A DNA stretch of 64,000 nucleotides, taken from contig NW_027476285.1 of assembly GCF_051020955.1 (NCBI RefSeq), positions 62,001 to 126,000 of the forward strand. The letters are read 5' to 3'. Of this stretch, positions 24,948-36,974 are shown one piece after another; the stretch's first letter is position 1; each line of letters starts with the position of its first letter. The notes under the pieces were generated by a model. That model ran no database searches. It had not been told where the DNA came from and worked only from the letters and a program-made list of their open reading frames with translations. This DNA is from Megalopta genalis (Eukaryota; Arthropoda; Insecta; Hymenoptera; Halictidae). A program made the position numbers and the translations under genes.

Positions 24948-27112
24948 GATTTGAAGCTAACTCGTTTGTTTCGCCTGCATTGAAGCTATATCACTTCTAT
25001 CGCAAGTATTTGAAGCTAAATCATTTGTGTCGCATGGATTTGAAGCTAAGCCTTCTCCTTCGCATTGATTTGAAACTAAATCATCTGTTTCGCTTGGATT
25101 TGAAGCTAACTCGTTTGTTTTTCCTGCATTTGAAGCTTTATCAATTATATCGCAAGTATTTGAAGCTAAACGATTTGTGTCGCATGGCTTTGAGGATAAG
25201 CCTTCTACTTCGCATTGATTTGAAAATAAACCATGTGTTTCGTATGGATTTGAAGTCATCTCGTTTGTTTCGCATGCAGTCGAAGTTAAATCATGCATAT
25301 CACAAGTATTTGAAGATAACCCATTTGTTTCGAAAGAATATGAAGCTAAACAATGTGTTTCGCATCGATATGAAGCTAAATCATGTGTTTCTCTTGGATT
25401 TGAAGTTAACTCGTTTTTTTCGCCTGCATTTGAAGCTACTTCATTTATACCGCAAGTATTTGAAGCTAAATCATTCGTATCGTATGGATTTGAATCTAAG
25501 CCTTCTACTTCGCATTGATTTGAAGCTAAATCATGTGTTTCTCTTGCATTTTAAACTAACGCGTTTGTTTCGCATGCAGTTGAAGCTAAATCATGTTTAT
25601 CACAAGTATCTGAAGCTAAACCACTTGTTTCGCAAGAATATGAAGCTAAACCATGTGCATCGCATTGATTTGAAGCTAAATCATGTGTTCCGCATGGATT
25701 TGAAACTAACTCGTTTGTTTTGCCTGCATTTGAAGTTATATCATTTATATCGCAAGTATTTGAAGCTAAATCATTTGTGTCGCATGACTTTGAATCTAAG
25801 CCTTCTACTTCGCATTGATTTGAAACTAAATCATCTATTTTGCTTGGATTTGAATCTAACTCGTTTGTTTCGCCTGCCTTTGAAGCTTTATCAATTATAT
25901 CGCAATTATCTGAAGCTAAATCATTTGTTTCTCATGTTTGTGAAGCTAAGCCTTCTACTTCGCATTGATTTGAAACTAACCCATGTGTTTCGCTGGTATT
26001 TGAAGCTAACTCGTCTGTTTCGCCTGCATTTGATGCCATATCAATTATATCGCAAGAATATGAAGCTAAACCATGTGTTTCGCATGGATTTGAAGTTAAC
26101 TCGTTTGTTTCGCCTGCATTTGAAGCTAAATCAATTATATCGCAAGTATTTGAAGCTGAATCATTTGTGTCGCATGGCTTTGAGGATAATCCTTCTACTT
26201 CGCATTAATTTGAAGGTAAATCATGTGTTTCGCTTGGATTTGAAGCTAACTCGTTTGTTTCGACTGCATTTGAGGCTATATCATTTATATCGCAAGTATG
26301 TGAAGCTAAATCATTTGTTTCGCATGGATATGAAGCTATATCTACTACTTCGCATTGATTTGAAACTACATCATGTGTTTCGCATGGATTTGAAGCTAAA
26401 TCATGTGTTTCGCATGGATGTGAAGCTAACTCTGTTTCGCCTGCATTTGAAGCTAAATTATGTTTATCACAAGTATCTGAATCTAAACAATTTGTTTCGC
26501 AAGAATATGAAGCTAAACCATGTGTTTCGCATGAATTTTAAGCTAAATCATGTTTATCACAAGTATCTGTATCTAAACCATTTGTTTCGCAAGAATATGA
26601 AGCTAAACCATGTGTTTCGCTTGGATTTGAAGGTAACTCGTTTGTTTCGCCTGCATTTGAAGCTATATCAATTATATCGCAATTATTTGAAGCTAAATCA
26701 TTTGTGTCGCATGGCTTTGAACATAAGCCTTCTACTTTGCATTAATTTGAAGGTAAAACATGTGTTTCGCTTGGATTTGAAGGTAACTCGATTGTTTTGC
26801 CTGCATTTGAAGCCAAATCATGTTTATCACAATTATCTGAATCTAAACCATTTGTTTCGCAAGAATATGAAGCTAAACCATGTGTTTCGCATGAATTTGA
26901 AGCTAAATCATGTATTTCGCACAGATTTGAAGCTATCTCGTTTGTTTTGCCTGCATTTGAAGCTATATAAATTATATGGCAAGTATTTGAAGCTAAATCA
27001 TTTGTGTCGCATGGCTTTGAGGATAAGCCTTCCACTTTGCATTAATTTGAAGGTAAATCATGTGTTTCGCTTTAATTTGAAGCTAAACCTTCTACTTCGC
27101 ATTGATTTGTAA
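24938..27112 (+). other. Longest repeat-derived ORF (724 codons); not supported as a gene
   Basis: The longest open frame in the window. It starts in the frame giving decapeptides like FEANSFVSPA. After about 15 codons a 1-nt deletion at 24979 moves it into the frame giving LKLNHVFRMD-like decapeptides, in which it stays until a TTGTAA stop. There is no signal peptide, globular domain or catalytic motif: the product would be a monotonous basic, leucine-rich repeat of ten residues. Copies of the same sequence elsewhere (22.1-24.9 kb, 28.1-29.4 kb) are broken at other points by TTGTAG, TTGTAA or indels. The length is explained by a 30-bp unit that lacks stops in this frame. Protein coding cannot be excluded without expression data but is unlikely. 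Confidence 0.75.
24948..26540. repeat. Mixed array without a close kb-scale partner
   Basis: Type I, II and IV monomers in irregular order. It includes the less common TTTTTCCTGCATTTG, TTCGAAAGAATATG and TCATTTATACCGCAAG variants. Short stretches resemble 5.6-5.9 kb and 11.1-11.5 kb, but no long exact copy was found. Nothing but repeat is visible. Confidence 0.75.
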
Positions 27113-27130
27113 CTAAATCATATGTTTCGC
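26541..27130. repeat. Block duplicated at 28667-29376
   Basis: Matches 28667 onward at a shift of 2126, changing to 2246 because the right copy contains an extra 120 bp (four monomers). The shared marker is TATCTGTATCTAAACC, an A-to-T change in the C/D boundary. Confidence 0.83.
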
Positions 27131-28666
27131 TTGGATTTGAAGCTAACTCGATGTTTCGCCTGCATTTGAAGCTAAATCATGTTTATCACAAGTACCTGAA
27201 TCTAAACGATTTGTTTCGCAAGAATATGAAGCTAAACCATGTGTTTCGCATGAATTTGAAGCAAAGTAATGTGTTTCGCACAGATTTGAAGCTAACTCGT
27301 TTGTTTGCCTGCATTTGAAGCTATATCAATTATATCGCAAGTATTTGAAGCTAAATCATTTGTGTCGCATGGCTTTGAAGATAAGCCTTCTACTTTGCAT
27401 TAATTTGAAGGTAAATCATGTGTTTCGCTTGGATTTGAAGGTAACTCGTTTGTTTCGCCTGCATTTGAAGCTATATCATTTATATCGCAAGTATGTGAAA
27501 CTAAATCACTTCTTTCGCATGGATATGAAGCTATGCCTACTACTTCGCATTGATTTGTAACTAAATCATGTGTTTCGCATGGATTTGAAGGTAAATCATG
27601 TGTTTCGCATGGATTTGAAACTATCTCGTTTGTTTTGCCTGCATTTGAAGCTAAATCATGTTTATCACAAGTATCTGAATCTAAACCATTTGTTTCGCAA
27701 GAATATGAAGCTAAACCATGTGTTTCGCTTGGATTTGGAGGTAACTCGTTTGTTTCGCCTGCATTTGAAGCTATATCATTTATATCGCAAGTATGTGAAG
27801 CTAAATCATTTGTTTCGCATGGATTTTAAGCTAAGCCTTCTGCATCGCATGAATTTGAAGCTAAATCATGTATTTAGCACAGATTTGAAGCTAACTCGTT
27901 TGTTCCGCCCTTATTTGAAGCTATATCATTTATATCGCAAATCTGTGAAGCTAAATCATTTGTTTCGCATGGAGTTGAAGCTAAGGCTTCTACTTCGCAT
28001 TGATTTGACACTAAATCATGTGTTTCGCATGGATTTGAAGCTAACTCGTTTGTTTCGCCTGCATTTGATGCTGTATCAATTATATCGCAAGTATTTGAAG
28101 CTAAATCATTTGTGTCGCATGGCTTTGAAGCTAACTCGTTTGTTTCGCCTGCATTGAAGCTATATCACTTCTATCGCAAGTATTTGAAGCTAAATCATTT
28201 GTGTCGCATGGATATGAAGCTATGTCTACTACTTCGCATTGATATGAAACTAAATCATGTGTTTCGCATGGATTTGAAGCTAAATCATGTGTTTCGCATG
28301 GATGTGAAACTAACTCGATGTTTCGCCTGCATTTGAAGCTAAATCATGTTTATCACAAGTACCTGAATCTAAACCATTTGTTTCGCAAGAATATGAAGCT
28401 AAACCGTGTGTTTCGCATGAATTTGAAGCTAAGTCATGTGTTTCGCACAGATTTGAAGCTAACTCGTTTGTTTCGCCTGCATTTGAAGCTATATCATTTA
28501 TATCGCAAGTATGTGAAACTAAATCATTTCTTTCGCATGGATATGAAGCTATGCCTACTACTTCGCATTGATTTGTAACTAAATCATGTGTTTCGCATGG
28601 ATTTGAAGGTAAATCATGTGTTTCGCATGGATTTGAAACTATCTCGTTTGTTTCGCCTGCATTTGA
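27131..28666. repeat. Mixed type I / type II array
   Basis: Contains ACTCGATGTTTCGCC-shortened monomers near 27148 and 28315, a GTTTGTTTGCC shortened monomer near 27301, and a GCATTGAAGC-shortened monomer at 28152. Pieces match 30.1-30.9 kb. No gene is seen. Confidence 0.78.
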
Positions 28667-29376
28667 AGCTAAATCATGTTTATCACAAGTATCTGTATCT
28701 AAACCATTTGTTTCGCAAGAATATGAAGCTAAACCATGTGTTTCGCTTGGATTTGAAGGTAACTCGTTTGTTTCGCCTGCATTTGAAGCTATATCAATTA
28801 TATCGCAAGTATTTGAAGCTAAATCATTTGTTTCGCAAGAATATGAAGCTAAACCATGTGTTTCGCTTGGATTTGAAGGTAACTCGTTTGTTTCGCCTGC
28901 ATTTGAAGCTATATCAATTATATCGCAATTATTTGAAGCTAAATCATTTGTGTCGCATGGCTTTGAACATAAGCCTTCTACTTTGCATTAATTTGAAGGT
29001 AAAACATGTGTTTCGCTTGGATTTGAAGGTAACTCGATTGTTTTGCCTGCATTTGAAGCCAAATCATGTTTATCACAATTATCTGAATCTAAACCATTTG
29101 TTTCGCAAGAATATGAAGCTAAACCATGTGTTTCGCATGAATTTGAAGCTAAATCATGTATTTCGCACAGATTTGAAGCTACCTCGTTTGTTTTGCCTGC
29201 ATTTGAAGCTATATCAATTATATGGCAAGTATTTGAAGCTAAATCATTTGTGTCGCATGGCTTTGAGGATAAGCCTTCCACTTTGCATTAATTTGAAGGT
29301 AAATCATGTGTTTCGCTTTTATTTGAAGCTAAACCTTCTACTTCGCATTGATTTGTAACTAAATCATGTGTTTCGC
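28667..29376. repeat. Copy of 26541-27130 with a 120-bp internal duplication
   Basis: Same markers as the left copy. The segment around 28712-28910 contains a four-monomer motif twice in succession, a small-scale tandem gain in exact monomer register. Confidence 0.83.
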
Positions 29377-29689
29377 TTGGATTTGAAGCTAACTCGTTTG
29401 TTTCGCCTGCATTTGAAGCTATATCATTTATATCGCAAGTATGTGAAACTAAATCATTTGTTTCGCATAGATTTGAAGCTAAGCCTTCTGCTTCGCATTG
29501 ATTTGAAACTAAATCATCTGTTTTGCTTGGATTTGAATCTAACTCGTTTGTTTCGCCTGCATTTGAAGCTTTATCAATTATATCGCAATTATCTGAAGCT
29601 AAATCATTTGTTTCTCATGTATGTGAAGCTAAGCCTTCTACTTCGCATTGATTTGAAACTAAACCATGTGTTTCGCTGGGATTTGAAGC

Positions 29690-30330
29690 TAACTCGTTTG
29701 TTTCGCCTGCATTTGATGCTATATCAATTATATTGCAAGTATTTGAAGCTAAATCATTTGTGTTGCATGGCTTTGAAGATAAGCCTTCCACTTTGCATTA
29801 ATTTGAAGGTAAATCATGTGTTTCGCTTGGATTTGAAGCTAAGCCTTCTACTTCGCATTGATTTGGAACTAAATCATGTGTTTCGCTTGGATTTGTAGCT
29901 AAGTTGTTTGTTTCGCATGCATTTGAAGCTAAATCAATCATATAGCAAGTATTTGAAGCAGAATCATTTGTGTCGCATGGCTTTGAGGATAAGCCTTCTA
30001 CTTCGCATTAATTTGAAGGTAAGTCATGTGTTTCGCTTGGATTTGAAGCTATGTCTACTACTTCGAATTGATTTGAAACTAAATCATGTGTTTCGCATGG
30101 ATTTGAAGCTAAATCATGTGTTTCGCATGGATGTGAAACTAACTCGATGTTTCGCCTGCATTTGAAGCTAAATCATGTTTATCACAAGTACCTGAATCTA
30201 AACCATTTGTTTCGCAAGAATATGAAGCTAAACCATGTGTTTCGCATGAATTTGAAGCTAAGTAATGTGTTTCGCACAGATTTGAAGCTAACTCGTTTGT
30301 TTCGCCTGCATTTGAAGCTATATCAATTAT
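29690..30330. repeat. 1318-bp-spaced block, copy 1
   Basis: Matches 31008-31648 at a shift of 1318 (44 monomers minus 2 nt) and 39459-40099 at a shift of 9769. It includes the ATCATATAGCAAG monomer, in which the CpG core has become TAGC, a marker also present at 9.7, 18.3, 20.7, 32.5 and 33.5 kb. Confidence 0.85.
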
Positions 30331-31007
30331 ATCGCAAGTATTTGAAGCTAAATCATTTGTGTCGCATGGCTTTGAAGATAAGCCTTCTACTTTGCATTAA
30401 TTTGAAGGTAAATCATGTGTTTCGCTTGGATTTGAAGGTAACTCGTTTGTTTCGCCTGCATTTGAAGCTATATCATTTATATCGCAAGTATGTGAAACTA
30501 AATCATTTCTTTCGCATGGATATGAAGCTATGCCTACTACTTCGCATTGATTTGTAACTAAATCATGTGTTTCGCATGGATTTGAAGGTAAATCATGTGT
30601 TTCGCATGGATTTGAAACTATCTCGTTTGTTCCGCCCTTATTTGAAGCTATATCATTTATATCGCAAGTCTGTGAAGCTAAATCAATTGTTTCGCATGGA
30701 GTTGAAGCTAAGGCTTCTACTTCGCATTGATTTGACACTAAATCATGTGTTTCGCATGGATTTGAAGCTAACTCGTTTGTTTCGCCTGCATTTGATGCTG
30801 TATCAATTATATCGCAAGTATTTGAAGCTAAATCATTTGTGTCGCATGGCTTTGAAGCTAACTCGTTTGTTTCGCCTGCATTGAAGCTATATCACTTCTA
30901 TCGCAAGTATTTGAAGCTAAATCATTTGTTTCGCAAGAATATGAAGCTAAACCATGTGTTTCGCATGAATTTGAAGCTAAATCATGTGTTTCGCACAGAT
31001 TTGAAGC

Positions 31008-32608
31008 TAACTCGTTTGTTTCGCCTGCATTTGATGCTATATCAATTATATTGCAAGTATTTGAAGCTAAATCATTTGTGTTGCATGGCTTTGAAGATAA
31101 GCCTTCCACTTTGGTTTAATTTGAATGTAAATCATGTGTTTCGCTTGGATTTGAAGCTAAGCCTTCTACTTCGCATTGATTTGGAACTAAATCATGTGTT
31201 TCGCTTGGATTTGTAGCTAAGTTGTTTGTTTCGCATGCATTTGAAGCTAAATCAATCATATAGCAAGTATTTGAAGCAGAATCATTTGTGTCGCATGGCT
31301 TTGAGGATAAGCCTTCTACTTCGCATTAATTTGAAGGTAAGTCATGTGTTTCGCTTGGATTTGAAGCTATGTCTACTACTTCGCATTGATTTGAAACTAA
31401 ATCATGTGTTTCGCATGGATTTGAAGCTAAATCATGTGTTTCGCATGGATGTGAAACTAACTCGATGTTTCGCCTGCATTTGAAGCTAAATCATGTTTAT
31501 CACGAGTACCTGAATCTAAACCATTTGTTTCGCAAGAATATGAAGCTAAACCATGTGTTTCGCATGAATTTGAAGCTAAGTCATGTGTTTCGCACAGATT
31601 TGAAGCTAACTCGTTTGTTTCGCCTGCATTTGATGCTATATCATTTATATCGCAAGTATTTAAAGCTAAATCATTTGTGTCGCATGGCTTTGAAGATAAG
31701 CCTTCTACTACGCATTGATTTGACGCTAAATCATGTGTTTCGCACAGATTTGAAGCTAACTCGTTTGTTTCGCCTGCATTTTATGCTATATCAATTATAT
31801 TGCAAGTATTTGAAGATAAATCATTTGTGTTGCATGGCTTTGAAGATAAGCCTTCCACTTTGCATTAATTTGAAGCTAAACCATGTGTTTCGCTTTGATT
31901 TGAAGGTAACTCGTTTGTTTCGCCTGCATTTGAAGCTATACCAATATTATCGCAAGTATTTGAAGCTAAATCATTTGTGTCTCATGGCTTTCAAGAAAGC
32001 CTTCTACTATGCATTAATTTGAAGGTAAATCATGCGTTTCGCTTGGATTTGAAGGTAACTCGTTTGTTTCGCCTGCATTTGAAGCTAAATCATGTTTATC
32101 ACAATTATCTCAATCTAAACCATTTGTTTCGCAAGAATATGAAGCTAAACCATGTGTTTCGCATGAATTTGAAGCTAAATCATGTATTTCGCACAGATTT
32201 GAAGCTAACTCGTTTGTTTCGCCTGCATTGAAACTGTATCACTTATATCACTTATCTATCGCAAGTATTTGATGGTTTCGCTTGGATTTGAAGGTAACTC
32301 GTTTGTTTCGCCCTTATTTGAAGCTATATCATTTATATCGCAAGTCTGTGAAGCTAAATCATTTGTTTCGCATGGAGTTGAAGCTAAGGCTTCTACTTCG
32401 CATTGATTTGGAACTAAATCATGTGTTTCGCTTGGATTTGTAGCTAAGTTGTTTGTTTCGCATGCATTTGAAGCTAAATCAATCATATAGCAAGTATTTG
32501 AAGCAGAATCATTTGTGTCGCATGGCTTTGAGGATAAGCCTTCTACTTCGCATTGATTTGGAACTAAATCATGTGTTTCGCTTGGATTTGAAGCTAACTC
32601 GTTTGTTT
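31008..32608. repeat. 1.6-kb block, copy at 31 kb
   Basis: Matches 39459-41059 over its full length at a shift of 8451. It includes the TTTCAAGAAAGCC shortened monomer near 31987 and the aberrant junction copy at 32225. Differences from the partner are few, for example TATTGCAAG against TATCGCAAG near 31800. Confidence 0.88.
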
Positions 32609-32700
32609 CGCATGCATTTGAAGCTATATGAATTGTATCGCAAGTATTTGAAGCTAAATCATTTGTGTCGCATGGCTTTGAGGATAAGCCTTCTACTTCG

Positions 32701-33147
32701 CATTAATTTGAAGGTAAATCATGTGTTTCGCTTGGATTTGAAGCTAACTCGTTTGTTTCGCCTGCATTTGAAGCTAAATCATGTTTATCACAACTATCTG
32801 AATCTAAACCATTTGTTTCGCAAGAATATGAAGCTAAACCATGTGTTTCGCATTGATTTGAAACTAAATCATGTGTTTCGCATGGATTTGAAGTTGAATC
32901 AAGGGGTTTTGCATGGATTTGAAACTAACTCGTTTGTTTCGCCTGCATTTGAAGCTAAATCATGTTTATCACAAGTATCTGGATCTAAACCATTTGTTTC
33001 GCAAGAATATGAAGCTAAACCATGTGTTTCGCATGAATTTGAAGCTAAATCATGTGTTTCGCACAGATTTGAAGCTAACTCGTTTGTTTCGCCTGCATTT
33101 GAAGCTATATCAATTATATCGCAAGTATTTGAAGCTAAATCATTTGT
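32701..33147. repeat. 1110-bp-spaced duplication, left copy
   Basis: Matches 33811-34257 at a shift of exactly 1110 (37 monomers). It carries the distinctive TCAAGGGGTTTTGCATGG variant near 32899. The copies diverge at 33147, where this copy has TTTGTTTCGCAAG and the other TTTGTGTCGCATGG. Confidence 0.88.
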
Positions 33148-33810
33148 TTCGCAAGAATATGAAGCTAAACCATGTGTTTCGCATGAATTTGAAGCTAAAT
33201 CATGTGTTTCGCACAGATTTGAAGCTAACTCGTTTGTTTCGCCTGCATTTGATGCTATATCAATTATATTGCAAGTATTTGAAGCTAAATCATTTGTGTT
33301 GCATGGCTTTGAAGATAAGCCTTCCACTTTGGTTTAATTTGAATGTAAATCATGTGTTTCGCTTGGATTTGAAGCTAAGCCTTCTACTTCGCATTGATTT
33401 GGAACTAAATCATGTGTTTCGCTTGGATTTGAAGCTATGTCTACTACTTCGCATTGATTTGAAACTAAATCATGTGTTTCGCATGCATTTGAAGCTAAAT
33501 CAATCATATAGCAAGTATTTGAAGCAGAATCATTTGTGTCGCATGGCTTTGAGGATAAGCCTTCTACTTCGCATTAATTTGAAGGTAAGTCATGTGTTTC
33601 GCTTGGATTTCAAGCTATGTCTACTACTTCGAATTGATTTGAAACTAAATCATGTGTTTCGCATGGATTTGAAGCTAAATCATGTGTTTCGCATGGATGT
33701 GAAACTAACTCGATGTTTCGCCTGCATTTGAAGCTAAATCATGTTTATCACAAGTACCTGAATCTAAACCATTTGTTTCGCAAGAATATGAAGCTAAACC
33801 ATGTGTTTCG

Positions 33811-34257
33811 CATTAATTTGAAGGTAAATCATGTGTTTCGCTTGGATTTGAAGCTAACTCGTTTGTTTCGCCTGCATTTGAAGCTAAATCATGTTTATCA
33901 CAACTATCTGAATCTAAACCATTTGTTTCGCAAGAATATGAAGCTAAACCATGTGTTTCGCATTGATTTGAAACTAAATCATGTGTTTCGCATGGATTTG
34001 AAGTTGAATCAAGGGGTTTTGCATGGATTTGAAACTAACTCGTTTGTTTCGCCTGCATTTGAAGCTAAATCATGTTTATCACAAGTATCTGGATCTAAAC
34101 CATTTGTTTCGCAAGAATATGAAGCTAAACCATGTGTTTCGCATGAATTTGAAGCTAAATCATGTGTTTCGCACAGATTTGAAGCTAACTCGTTTGTTTC
34201 GCCTGCATTTGAAGCTATATCAATTATATCGCAAGTATTTGAAGCTAAATCATTTGT
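33811..34257. repeat. 1110-bp-spaced duplication, right copy
   Basis: Copy of 32701-33147. The TCAAGGGG variant also occurs near 776, 3563 and 10333, so the motif is older than this duplication. Confidence 0.88.
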
Positions 34258-34388
34258 GTCGCATGGCTTTGAAGATAAGCCTTCTACTTTGCATTAATTT
34301 GAAGGTAAATCATGTGTTTCGCTTGGATTTGAAGGTAACTCGTTTGTTTCGCCTGCATTTGAAGCTATATCATTTATATCGCAAGTAT

Positions 34389-35130
34389 GTGAAACTAAAC
34401 CATTTGTTTCGCAAGAATATGAAGCTAAACCATGTGTTTTGCTTGGATTTGAAGCTAACTCGATTGTTACGCCTGCATTTGAATCTATATAAATTATATC
34501 GCAACTATTTGAAGCTGAATCATTTGTGTCATATGGCTTTGAGGATAAGCCTTCTACTTCGCATTAATTTGAAGGTAAATCATGTGTTTCGCTTGGATTT
34601 CAGCTAACTCGTTTGTTTCGCCTGCATTTCAAGCTATATCATTTATATCGCAAGTATGTGAAGCTAAATCATTTGTTTCGCATGGATTTGGAGCTATGCC
34701 TACTACTTGGCATTGATTTGAAACTAAATCATATGTTTCGCTTGGATTTGAAGCTAACTCGTTTGTATCGCCTGCATTTGAAGCTATATCATTTATATCG
34801 CAAGTATGTGAAGCTAAATCATTTGTTTCGCATGGATTTGGAGCTATGCCGACTACTTCGCTTTGATTTGAAACTAAATCATGCGTTTCGCTTGGATTTG
34901 AAGTTAACTCGTTTGTTTCGCCTGCATTAGAGGCTAAATCATGTTTATCACAAGTATCTGAATCTCAACCATTTGATTCGCAAGAATATGAACTACACCA
35001 TGTGTTTCGCATGAATTTGAAGCTAAATCATGTGTTTCGCAAAAATTTGAAGCTAACTCGTTTGTTTCGCCTGCATTTGAAGCTATATCAATTATATCGC
35101 AAGTATTTGAAGCTAAATCATTTGTGTCGC
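34389..35130. repeat. Block R, copy 1
   Basis: About 740 bp that recurs at 38105-38846 (shift 3716), 42929-43670 (a further 4824), and in shortened form near 53058 and 61658. Its marker is a monomer with GGATTTCAGCTAACTCG (1 nt lost, near 34596), plus TATATGAACTACACC-like shortened monomers near 34985. Confidence 0.86.
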
Positions 35131-36974
35131 TTGGCTATGAGGATAAGCCTTCTACTTCGCATTAATTTGAAGGTAAATCATGTGTTTCGCTTGGATTTGA
35201 AGCTAACTCGTTTGTTTCGCCTGCATTTGAACCTATAACATTTATATCGCAAGTATGTGGAGCTAAATCATTTGTTTCGCATGGATTTGTAGCTATGCCT
35301 ACTACTTCGCATTGATTTGAAACTAAATCATGTGTTTCGCTTGGATTTGAAGCTAACTCGTTTGTAGCGCCTGCATTTGAAGCTATATCAATTATATCGC
35401 AATTATGTGAAGCTAAATCATTTGTTTCGCATGGATTTGAAGCTAATCATTCTACTTCGCATTGATTTGAAACTAAATCGTGTGTTTCGCTTGGATTTGA
35501 AGCTAACCCGTTTGTTTCGCCTGTATTTGATGCTATATCAATTATATCGCAAGTATTTGAAGCTAAATCATTTGTGTCGCATGGATTTAAAGCTAATCCT
35601 TCTACTTCGCATTGATTTGAAACTAAATCATGTGTTTCGCTTGGATTTGAAGCTAACTCGATTGTTTGGCCTGCATTTGAAGCTTTATCAATTATATCGC
35701 AAGTATTTGAAGGTAAATCATTTGTGTCGCATGGCTTTGAGGATAAGCCTTCTACTTCACATGGTTTTGAAACTGAACCATGTGTTTCGCTTGGATTTGA
35801 AGCTAACTCGTTTGTTTGGCCTGCATTTGAAGCTTTATCAATTATATCGCAAGTATTTGAAGGTAAATCATTTGTGTCGCATGGCTTTGAAGATAAGCCT
35901 TCTACAACGCATTGATTTGTAGCTAATTCATTTGTTTCGCTTGGATTTGAACCTAAACCATGTGTTTTGCATGAATTTGAATCTAAATCATGAGTTGCCA
36001 TGAATTTCAATCTATCGCATTTGTTTCGCCAGCATTTGAAGCTATTTCATTTATATCTCAAGTATTTCAAGGTAACTCATATATTTCGCATGGATTTGAA
36101 GCTAACTCGTTTGTTTTGCATGGATTTGAAGATATCTCGTTTGTTACGACTTTATTTGACTATGTACCATTTATTTCGCAAGCATTTGAATCTAATTCAT
36201 TTGTGTAGCATGGATTTGATGCTAAGCCTTCTGCTTCGCATTGATTTGAAGCTAAAACATGTGTCACGCATGGATTTGAAGCAGAATCATGTGTTTCGCA
36301 TGGATTTGAAGCTAAGCCTTCTACGTCGCATTGATTTGTAGCTAAATTATGTGTGTCGCATCGATTAGAAGCAAACTCGTTTATTTCGCCCGCATTTGAA
36401 GATTTATCAATTATATCGCAAGTATTTGAAGCTAAATCATTTTTGTCGCATGGCTTTGAGGATAAGCCTTCTACTTCGCATTAATTTGAAGGTAAATCAT
36501 TTGTGTCGCATGGATTTGAAGCTAACTCGTTTGTTTCGCCTGCATTGAAGCTATATCACTTCTATCGCAAGTATTTGAAGCTAAATCATTTGTGTCGCAT
36601 GGATTTGAAGCTAAGCCTTCTACTTCGCATTGATTTGAAACTAATTCATGTGTTTCGCTTGGATTTGAAGCTAACTCGTTTGTTTCGCCTGCATTTGAAG
36701 CTTTATCAATTATATCGCAAGTATTTGAAGCTAAATCATTTGTGTCGCATGGATTTGAGCTACGCCTTCTACTTCGCAATTGATTTGAAACTAAATCATG
36801 CGTTTCGCATGGATTTGAAGCTAACTCGTTTGTTTCGCATGCAGGTGAATGTAAATCTAATATACCACGAGTATTTGAAGCAAAACCATTTGGTTCGCTT
36901 TGATTTGATGCTAAGCCTTCAACTTCGCATTGATTTGTAGCTAAATCAATTGTATCCCTTGGATTTGAAGCCAA
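35128..36974. repeat. Block S, copy 1
   Basis: Matches 50291-51987 at a shift of 15163 (one 150-bp unit is missing from the partner near 36630-36780) and 58461-60017 for its right part. It contains type III units around 36.0-36.3 kb and the paired compensating indels GGATTTGAGC (-1) and CGCAATTGATTT (+1) near 36764 and 36777. Confidence 0.86.

Noticed and set aside
24938..27112. A real 724-residue repetitive protein gene
   Set aside because: It changes repeat frame at a 1-nt deletion, has no non-repeat domain or start context, and related copies are interrupted at different places. A stop-poor 30-bp repeat explains the length.
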